A DNA stretch of 64,000 nt from Zygnema cylindricum (Eukaryota > Streptophyta > Zygnematophyceae > Zygnematales > Zygnemataceae), in assembly GCA_037447655.1 (NCBI GenBank), contig JBBHKE010000656.1, positions 145,686 through 209,685 of the forward strand. The letters run 5' to 3'. Shown in pieces: positions 55,813-64,000 of this stretch. Position 1 is the stretch's first letter, and each line of letters opens with the position of its first letter. The position numbers were made by a program, and so were the translations under genes. Below the pieces are notes generated by a model, which worked only from the letters and a program-made list of their open reading frames with translations, was not told the origin of the DNA and did not search any database.

Positions 55813-58800
55813 CTCTAGGGTACCAATCTTTAATGGAACTAGCTTCATATACTGGGAAAGTATGATGATAGGAGCTGTATGCGAAAAAAGATTTTGGGGG
55901 ATAGTGAGTGGACGATTCGGGCGTCCATCAAGTCTTCGAATTCCTCCAGGGTTTGAAGGAAGCAGATTCACAAAGAAAGCAGGTCTATCTTCAATGGAGG
56001 AGATAAAGGAACGAGAGGTGGTGGACAAAAGAGCGGAGAAGGAGACGACCACACCAATAGCAACCGATTCAGCATTCATGTCTCTATTCCGAGGAACGAG
56101 AAGAATGATACTCAAACCTGGGATTTCAACAATATGGCAGAAAAACAGTTCATCCTACCCCATCTTACTCAAGGACTTGCGTGTCCTCTGAAACTCTGAG
56201 ACCTCGATTGGCCCTCATAGATGATAAGGGTTTTTTTACTAGCACTAGGGAAAGAGTCTTTACTGATAGTTTTGAGGAGGATGTCTATTTCAGTGCTGAG
56301 AAAGGTAGCCATAGGATGTTTAGGCTGATTTTAAATAATGAAACGAAGAAACTTTATTATGATGGTGTTTATGATATTATGATGTGGCATAAGAGGCTTG
56401 GGCATTTGAATCTATATAAGTTAAGAGAGATGAAAAAGATAGGAGTGGTGGAAGGGATTCAGTTCAGTGAGAGTGATAATATAAGTGATTGTAGTGGATG
56501 TGCTAAAGGTAAAACACACAGATTACCGTTTCCAAAAACAACCACCTATAAGGGAGAAAAAATTCTAGATCTAGTACACACAGATATTTGGGGACCGGCT
56601 AAAGTGCCCTCACCGGGTGGGAAAATTTTTATGATGACTATCATTGATGATTGGTCTTCGTATTCTTGGGTGTATATTTTGAAAAACAAGTTTGAAGCTT
56701 ATGATTGTTTTAGACAATATAAAGCATGGAGCGAAAAACTCCATGAAACTCCAATCAAGAGAATAAAGAGTGACAATAGAGGAGAGAATACTTCTAACTA
56801 GTTTGAGGATTTTCTGAGGGAAGATAGGTTCCAACACCAAAAGACAGTTCCAGAAAACTCGGAACAGAATGGGGTAGCTGAAAGGTTAAATAGAACACTA
56901 AGTGATAGTGCTACAAGTATGTTGTCGGATAAGAAGATAGGAAAAAGGTTTAGGGCAAAAGCAATGAACAATGCTAATTACCTCAAAAATAGAGTTCTTA
57001 CTTCAGCTATAAAAGATCAAACACCTTATGAGAGATGGACAGGCCGGAAACTAGACATATCTCACTTCAAGGTTTTCGGTAGGCAAGTATTCAGTCTAGA
57101 TGTAGATCGGTCTAATTAGAAGCTAGATCCTAAAAGAAAACCGGGATACTTATTAGGATATGATGAGGGTGTTAGATGATATAGAGTTTATGATCTAAAA
57201 AGGGAAGATATAATCTTAGTAAAGCATCTAGTAGTTATAGATGAAGGAAAGTCTGTGGATCCCTTTAAATATACAAAGTCAGTAAAAATCAGATTTGAGT
57301 CAAAAAATTCCGATGACTTTGAGCTTCCTAACTATCCAGGTTTCAGAGAAGATGACATTCTTGCAGGTACAAATCAGACCGAAAAGGACTCGGCTGTCGA
57401 AACTCGAGTGACAACTCTACCCGAAGCGGAAGAGGTGGTGGAAATTGATTCGGAATCAAGGGATAGGGGAGAAGCCGAGTTTGTTCGAAAGAATTCATGA
57501 GAACCATCTATTCCGGCCTCAGATTTTGAAGGGGGGAGGAGAAGTAGCAAAAGACTGTAAGAAAAACAGGTTAATAACAAGGTAACTAAACTATCTCATC
57601 AAGATGAACCTCAAACTTATGGAGAGGCAATGACTTGTCCAGAAAGAAATCAGTGGAAGACTGCCATCAATGAGGAGATGGCCTCAATTATGGCAGCCGA
57701 TACTTGGGAGATGGTGGATTCTCCACCTAACCGAAAACCTATCGGTTGTAAGTGGGTTTTCAAATTAAAATTGAACCTTGATAACCAAATCGAGCGCTAT
57801 AAGGCCAGATTAGTGGCAAAGGGATTTACACAAAAAAAGGGAATTGACTACGAGGAAACCTTAACCCCGGTCGTCTGATTTCCCTCCGTCCGCATACTTC
57901 TCAGTGTAGCAGCAGCGGAAGACATAAAAGTGCACCAGATGGACATCAAGACAACCTTTTTGCATGGAGAATTAGAAGAGGAGATCTTCATGCGACAACT
58001 TGAAGGACTTGTGGAGGAAGGAGAGGAGAGTAAGGTATGCCGGCTGATTAAATCCCTTACAGTTTGAAAAAGGCGCCTCGACAGTGGAATAAGAAACTTG
58101 ATAAGTTTCTTACGGGTCTGGGATATATCCAGATCAGCTCAGATCACTCAATCTATGTTTTTTAGGATGAGGAACGTATTATATTTATTGCAATTTATAT
58201 TGATGATTTACTTGTTTTAAGTAAATCAATGGAAAAAATTAGTAAACTAAAAATTGATCTTAAAGGGAGATTTGAAATGAAGGATATGGGAGAAGCAAAA
58301 TATATTTTGGGAATTCAAGTAGAAAGAGACCAAGAAAGAAAAATTATAAGATTGACTCAAAAAGAAACAATAGGGAACATGCTAGAAAAATTTTAGATGG
58401 ATAAAGCTAATAGTTATACAACTCCAATGGAGTTAAAGAAGGGAAGTGAGGGGAGTGAGGAAGAAGGAGTCATAGTCTTAGACGAGAAATTATCTTCTGA
58501 AGAACAAAAGTTCATGCAGACTATTCCTTACAGGCAAGTAGTGGGAAGCCTAATATATTTTATGAATTGTACCCGGCCAGATTTAGCTGCAGCTGTAGGA
58601 GTGCTGAGTAGAAGTTTAAATGCTCCCACTAAGAAGGATTCAGAGGCAGCTAAGAGAGTCCTTAGATATTTGATAGGAACTAGGGATCTATGGTTGCATT
58701 TGGGTGGGGAGGATACTGACATCACTACTTGGAGTGATGCCAGTTATGGTGATGCTTCGATGAGGAGATGTACTTCGGATATGTACTATATGTGGGTGAT

Positions 58801-60367
58801 GGGGAAGTTGATATTTCAGTATTTTCTAGGTCTTTATAGAAAAAGAGCAAAAACAGTTTGTCCCTGACTCCCTTCTCCAAGCCCCCACACTTATTATAGT
58901 CAGTGAAGGCTTGATAGGGAGCTAGAGCTATGGCTGCCTAAGCTCACTAGAGAAGACAGGGGTAGATCAAGAAGATTTACCAAAAATATACTTGACGGAC
59001 CCAGGAATTGATCCTCGTACCTACTGTCCGTCAAGTTGTCGTAACCATTAGCTCTAACCGTTAAGTCTAGGAATAATATTAGGATATATTGTGTTTGATA
59101 AATCAATAAATTGTTACACGTAGATTAATTCGTTTAACGGAGAATAGATTCTTAGTGCATGGATACAGTTTGATTTAGTACGGAATACGGTATGGGGACA
59201 GAACGGATACCGCGCATTTGTTTCGATAGCGAAACAAATATCGTGCGTCGAATTTCAGCGGCTAGGATTATAACTGGTTTTTATCGGACGGGAGCGATAG
59301 GCGCCGCGATCACGGAAGAGGTACTTTTGGCGTTTTACGGTCTTTGCCTCGCTAGATGACACGTGGCGTGATAACATTGGATTACAAGAACTCCGGAGAT
59401 TACGGGAACAAATCTTGATTTGACACGTGGCGACATTTTGGCCATGTTGTACAATGGCCGTACATAAAGTACACCGGCACTTGTACTTTTTTGTACGACA
59501 CAGTAATTTGATTGGTGCCGTACTTCAGTAGATAGAGTTTTTGAGGGGGAATAAGATTTAGAATATTTTGGGTAGGTAGTTGCCTCTCCCAGAGAGCACC
59601 TTGTATAAATGGCAAACTTTGGCCAACCATAATTATCAATTTACTTGACCATTTTCAGTGATTCTTTTTGCTGGGGACTCAGGGGAGTCCAGGCTATACA
59701 GAGATGTAGTTGGTGAGAGGTTTTGCCTGCTAGGGTGGTTGCATTTCTAAGGGAAAGTCAAAGTGGGTAAATGTGTCCAAAACTCATATTCTAACTTTGC
59801 ATTCTGTGGTGGAACTGAGCACACAGAAAGCCTTATTTCACAGAGGTGAAGCTATAATGGGTTTCTGATAGTCAAGGGGTCAGTCATTTGGGTTTATATC
59901 AACTTGGAGTCGGCACTATCTAGATAGGCTTCTTTTGGATCTGCGATTTCTGTGGGCAATGGAGCACACAAAGTTTCAGGGGCTTGCTGTTGGAGTAGCA
60001 AACAAAAAAAGGTTATTGCTCAGTCCACCATGGAGGCTGAGTATATGGCCTCCTGCTCTGCTGTAAAAGAATTGATGTGGGTCAAGTCTTTGCTTCGTGA
60101 GCTTGGTCACCTTAAGAGTGGTGTGCAAATTTTTTTTTGTGATAATCAGGCAGCGATCGCTATTTCTGTCAATCCTAAACATCATTTTAAAGCCAAACAT
60201 ATGGACATTAAACTCAGTTTTGTTAGAGGGAAAGTAGAAAACAAAATAATTAGTTTAGAGTACTGACCAGATAGCGAGATGGTAGCAGATATGATGACCA
60301 AACCTGTGGCTTCCCCTAAGCTAATTTTCTCCAAGGAGAAGTCTGGTCTGAAATTAAAGAGTGACTA
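55802..60367 (+). pseudogene. copia D gag-pol, internally deleted and split
   Basis: Gag starts MGPPSRVPIFNG at 55802 but stops at about 56190. A junction there skips the rest of gag and the protease and resumes at DDKGFFTSTRERVF (56220). Next come gag_pre-integrase (MWHKRLGHLNLYKL), integrase (TDIWGPAKVPS, EQNGVAERLNRTLSD; 56181-57120), linker, RT with YIDD in place of YVDD (about 58195-58210), and RNase H up to SDASYGDASMRRCTS. There the frame is broken by a solo LTR (58806-59978). RNase H resumes at about 59980 (ACCWSSKQKKVIAQSTMEAE) and ends near 60367. Many point stops occur in addition. Confidence 0.9.
58806..59978 (+). mobile_element. solo LTR inside copia D RNase H
   Basis: The RNase H reading ...YVGDGACCWSS is interrupted after GATGGGG (58801-58804) and resumes with GGGGCTTGC (59979), so GGGG is duplicated. 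The insert is about 1.17 kb, begins AGTTGATATTTCAGTATTTTC (a variant of the TGTTAATATTTGAG start of the LTR at 3756) and ends AGTTTCA. It shares CTTGGAGTCGGCACTATCTAGAT and the GGACCCAGGAATTGATCC block with that LTR. It has no internal domain. Confidence 0.85.
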
Positions 60368-61433
60368 GGAAATAAGGGGAGTGTAGAAATTGATAGTTTT
60401 TTCATTATTTTCTAGGTCTAAAATAAAGTGCAGAAAAAGAAGCCGAGGTAGTCTCTGTATAACTTCTCTCTCCAACTCTCACACTTATTGCAGTTACTGA
60501 GAAGTTGGAGAGGAAGCTAGTGCCATGGCTGCCTATGCTATCCAGAGATTTACGGGGTAGTAAAGTATTTTATTTACTAAAATGTAAGCTGTCGCCCAGA
60601 GGATTTGATCGTAGTACCTACGAATAGGTAATTCCGCTAGTAGCCGGTAGCCTCATCCATTTAGTCTAGGATTAGTGGAAGACGATATAGTGTGTAATAA
60701 ATATATAAACGCTAACATATAGGCTAATTCATTTAATGGCAACTATATACGGGATACATAGAGTTAGTTACGAAAAGTACGAATTACGAGTACAAACAAT
60801 AAATAAGTACCGCGCATTTGTTTCGATAGCGAAACAAACATATCACAACTATTTATGACGGCTACGATTGAAATCGACATTCAATCAGAGGGCCGGAATG
60901 AATGCCGAGATCGCAGTAGAAGATTTCGGCGGTTTATGGTCACTGCCATATGGAATGACACGTGGTACCACGCTATTGGATTTCGGCATCTCCATGGATT
61001 ACGGAAACGAATCCAAAAAAGACACGTGTCGACATTTTGGTCATGTCGTTACAATGTTCGTACATAAAGTACACCGGCAGCTGTCCCTTTCTATACGGTA
61101 CAGTAATATGATTGGTGTCGTACGTCAGTAGATAGAGTTTTAGAGAGAGATAGGACTTAGAAAAATTTGGTAGATAGAGCCCTCTCTCCCAAAGAGCTCC
61201 TGTACAAAAGGTCAACTTTGACCCTCTATAACTTACTGCTCAGGGGAGCAAATTCAAAGATTCTTTTTGCTATCGCCTCAAGGAAGTCTTACCTTCACAG
61301 AGGTGAAGGTGGTTAGATATTTTGTTTGCCAAGGTGGCAATTATTCGTTGTGAAAGACAAAGGGGTCAGGGTTATCTTAGAGGCTTCGTGTGAGCTGCCT
61401 ACTCTGAGGTCCTATGGTGGTCTCAGGGTTGCA

Positions 61434-62257
61434 CCTTTGCTGGACGATCTCTTCAAGAGTCAACCGTCCAATAGCGGGCAGCTTTTTTCAAAGGGACTCT
61501 CGATCATAATCGTGAGTCTAAATCCATTAATACTCGCATACCATTATCATTTACTAAAGAACCTAAATTACCTATTCCATAAAATGCCTCTAGCATTACC
61601 GCTGAGGCATTAACCATTATAGAGGGTAGTATACAAGATGCGCATAGAGTCAAAAAATGCTTGGCAATATTGGCTAGCATGCTTCCGGAGACAGATAGCG
61701 ATGCTACATCCGTAGAGCTCACTCAGTCAGCGCATGCATTACAAGCACTTCAAAACCATCGTAACACCTTATCTCTCCTGGCAATTACTCTCGAAGAATG
61801 CTCAAGTCTTACTCCACACATGAGTTTTTAGATAACAAACTAGGTTTGTTCACAGTTAATGGAATAGCCCCAACTTAAACTCTCACCTCTTATGGACACA
61901 AGGGAAAAACTAGTTATCCTCGGATCAGATTTTGCAAAGGAAATAGGTCTTACCGCGGATACATTAGAACCCACTACTACTCGTTTGTTACCTTCCGCAG
62001 GAACCACCGAACCATTCTTTGGTATGACAAATGAACCACTCTGTTTCCAATTTCAGTGTCAATATGAAACCGATTTCGCAGAAAATATACCCTCACGCCT
62101 TGGTCACCAAGTGTTGTGATTATGAATGCTTCGTCGGCCAAGATGTCATTTTTCGAGTGGGGGGGGGAGGGTAAATATGCATGATCAAACATTTTCATAT
62201 AAACCAAACAATTTTCCAAACCGCAAAGCTTGCTTACCTCTTATCTCGGCTTGGTAA
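61434..62257 (+). pseudogene. methyltransferase gypsy (element G): gag-like region and protease
   Basis: Directly right of copia D a plus frame reads FAGRSLQEST, then FFKGTLDHNRESKSINTR, with stops at about 61475 and 61582. A long open part follows (LTIIEGSIQDAHRVKKC ... HALQALQNHRNTLSLL) up to a TAG near 61831, probably gag or a pol N-terminal region. The frame at 61892 has LVILGSDFAKEIGLTADTLE, which resembles the retropepsin-like region of this gypsy lineage. It then shifts by one near 62090 to continue ALVTKCCDYECFVGQDVIF. The frame shifts again to reach PNNFPNRKACLPLISAW and a TAA at 62255. The DTG-type active site was not seen. Decayed but recognisable. Confidence 0.65.
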
Positions 62258-62260
62258 CCC

Positions 62261-63476
62261 ATGCCTACTACGGCTCATTCTGCGTTTGTCTTACCAGCCT
62301 ATGCTGCAGTTGGCATAGGTGCGCATATTCTTGAATCTTTAACAGCGGACAAAATCTTATCAAAACTCGCGAGAATGCCAGAATTATTTGGCACCCCCGG
62401 ATTTATTATTGACTCTTCATATTTTGACAGATTGTATAAGTTTACTGTACCGATTTCTTTATTCAGTAGTTCGGATCCACTCGCTATTGCAATAGATCTT
62501 TCCGGGTTTCTGCCTATTAAATGGAAACGAATCAGTTTACAACGTAACCCGAACGGTCTTGTTATCTTAGATCTTTTTGCGGGAATAGGTACCACACTTC
62601 TCTCTTGTCTTAGGAACGGTATTCTAATCAAGCAGTATTATTCCGTAAATATTGACCCTTTGGCTAGATGGGCTCACTTGCACCAATGTCAAATCTTACA
62701 TGAACAATACCCTCACCTCTTACCGCAATCCGCTTTTCACAACATGTATTTAGCTTTACTACAAGATATCCGTCTGATAGGTAATCACGATTTGGCGGAG
62801 TTAGAACCAATCGACCTCCTTTTCGCTGGATGGGAATGTCAAGGTATGTCTAGAGCTGGGAAGGTTTAGGTCTAGCAGATCCACGCACTAAACTGTTCTT
62901 TGAGGTAGTGTGTCTTATCTATTTCGTTCAGTCACTGAACCCTCCCTTTGGATACGTCTTAGAAAACGTCGCAGCTCATAATGACCCGTGACCCACGGTT
63001 CTCGCAGACTACAAACATATCAAATCATTAATTAGACCGCCACTAATCATCGATGCCGCATGTCATGGGTCGTTGGCCCACCGCGTTCGTTCCAAGTGGA
63101 CGAATCTGGTGGACATATGCCGGCTCCAACACAAGCTAACCTCGCTGTCCGACCACCTAAACTTTCCATTCAAGAAGCACTTCTTCCATCTCATAAGGTC
63201 CAGACATGTGTTCAGACAAACTATCCCCTTACATTTTGTCTTAACACCTCTGGCCTGCCGTTACGTGGACTTCCTACACTAGTCCCATATTGTAACTCTC
63301 AAGCATATTCACATAACGGACCTGGTATGTTTCAGAACACGCATACGGGCAGTGTAGAACAACCTACGGCTGTGGAGCGAGAACACCTACTTCATTTCAT
63401 CACAGGCACCATTGCTGCCCCAAGACTCACTAAGCGACAGCGGTGCACATTACTTGGTCGGGTCATGGATCCACAA
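62261..63476 (+). pseudogene. C5-cytosine DNA methyltransferase domain inside gypsy element G
   Basis: Motif I (SAM binding) is LDLFAGIGT at about 62567-62592. Motif IV is AGWECQGMSRAG with the catalytic Cys codon at 62837-62839 (ECQ in place of the usual PCQ). Motif VI is LENVAAHNDP with ENV at 62962-62970. A motif VIII-like AHRVRSKWTNL follows, then a variable target-recognition region and a C-terminal block (ERE-x-LLHF-x-TGT-x-AAP ... RCTLLGRVMD) like motifs IX-X. Three lesions are seen: a 1-bp loss near 62862 just after motif IV, a TGA at 62989-62991, and a frameshift near 63108. The domain order protease-methyltransferase-RT is continuous, with no LTR between, so the enzyme is part of the retrotransposon. 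Retroelement-borne DNMTs are known from dinoflagellates and charophyte algae. Confidence 0.88.
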
Positions 63477-64000
63477 TCAGTGTCATTTGTCTTACGCAAA
63501 GGGTTTGCAGCCGGTCGATACGCACAGAACCATCCGTCTCAACCAGCTGGGGGGGGGAATATACCATTTAAACATAGTGCATCAAAATCCTCACCTTCTC
63601 TCCAGGGTATAACTTTTCAGCTTTCTCTCTTTCTTTCCTCCAAGTCCGACACAAATCACACTATTTACGATTTCTTGGAACCTAGTCACATGAGATGGTC
63701 CATCCTATTATACACAGCGACTAAATCTCCGATGCCGATACGCGCAGCACCACACTGGATAACAACATTTCCATCTAGAAGTTGGCATCATGCACTAAAT
63801 TGTTTGTATCAACCTCCGACTGAGTATGAATTGGGACAATCTTTAATAGGGGATGAAAAACTAGCGTTTGCACAGGCCATGGAAGCCATTACCATCAACG
63901 CACCTGAAAAACCAACGTGGAAATTTGGGACAGGACTAACGGAACCGGAACACGAATTGTTAGACGGTGTCATAAACCAACACAAAGACGCGTTCCCTTA
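63477..64000 (+). pseudogene. element G linker and start of reverse transcriptase, cut by the window end
   Basis: The frame that carries the methyltransferase C-terminus stays open to the last base. It contains a connector with SVSFVLRKGFAAGRYAQNHP and TYDFL-like IYDFLEPSHMRWSIL, then LTEPEHELLDGVINQHKDAFP at the edge. The last block is the typical lead-in of a gypsy RT (a helix ending in D-x-F just before the first RT strand). RT motifs themselves lie beyond the window. Confidence 0.7.

Larger units (their letters stand above)
54735..61433 (+). mobile_element. copia D with two LTRs, interrupted by a solo LTR
   Basis: The 5' LTR is 54735-55797 (start TGTAGAAATC, end GAGTTTTA) and the 3' LTR 60382-61433 (start TGTAGAAATT, end CAGGGTTGCA), next to a polypurine tract AAATAAGGGGAG. 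It is the same family as copia A. The flanks GTTAA (left) and CCTTT (right) do not match, and the flanks belong to gypsy sequences in opposite orientations. So either a rearrangement followed insertion or this is a recombinant between two copies. Confidence 0.85.

Noticed and set aside
62299-62631. Minus-strand frame of 110 codons over the methyltransferase
   Set aside because: Antisense shadow of a region with clear methyltransferase motifs on the plus strand.
1-64000. tRNA or rRNA genes
   Set aside because: No cloverleaf or rRNA core was seen. The only tRNA-like matches are the 15-base primer binding sites.

Overview
This window looks like a transposon-dominated stretch of a large streptophyte (plant-lineage) nuclear genome. 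There are no bacterial-style operons, and nearly all coding sequence belongs to decayed Ty1/copia and Ty3/gypsy LTR retrotransposons. The one gene that looks like a host gene has plant-type LRRs carried on 72-bp exons separated by introns. A gypsy element carrying a C5-cytosine methyltransferase, a gypsy polyprotein ending in a PHD-like finger, and copia elements primed by a half initiator-Met tRNA suggest a charophyte alga or other early-diverging streptophyte rather than a flowering plant. That placement is an inference.

Layout. 1-5.4 kb: a gypsy integrase/chromodomain 3' end with the start of its LTR, then a copia RT/RNase H pseudogene split by a solo LTR. 5.4-9.0 kb: a truncated minus-strand copia (gag-protease-integrase) with a 1.7-kb LTR containing a ~176-bp tandem repeat. 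9.8-14.4 kb: a minus-strand multi-exon gene encoding LRRs, a Cys-rich segment, an extensin-like proline-rich tract and an F5/8C (F-lectin-like) domain; its 5' end was not found. 15-32 kb: a DNA-transposon graveyard with two hAT-like elements with 8-bp TSDs, four MITE-like elements with TTA TSDs, a pair of ~1-2 kb inverted arms 13 kb apart, and minus-strand copia fragments between them. 32.55-49.81 kb: a nest at least three levels deep. A gag-only LTR element (E) contains copia C in its 3' LTR. Copia A (6,459 bp, two 1,054-bp LTRs) lies in the 5' LTR of C, and a ~0.9-kb insertion lies in the 3' LTR of C. Each insertion has a recognisable target-site duplication. 50-54.7 kb: a minus-strand gypsy pol 3' half (RT-RNase H-integrase-PHD-like). 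54.7-61.4 kb: copia D, interrupted by a solo LTR. 61.4-64.0 kb: the plus-strand 5' half of a gypsy pol, in the order gag-like, protease, DNA cytosine methyltransferase, start of RT, cut by the window end.

Most relevant biology. The gypsy element at the right edge places a methyltransferase with recognisable motifs I, IV and VI between protease and reverse transcriptase. The copia PBS overlaps the gag start codon and matches the anticodon arm of initiator tRNA-Met. Nearly every transposon ORF carries stops or frameshifts, so these copies are dead, but the nesting order and empty sites let much of their history be read directly.
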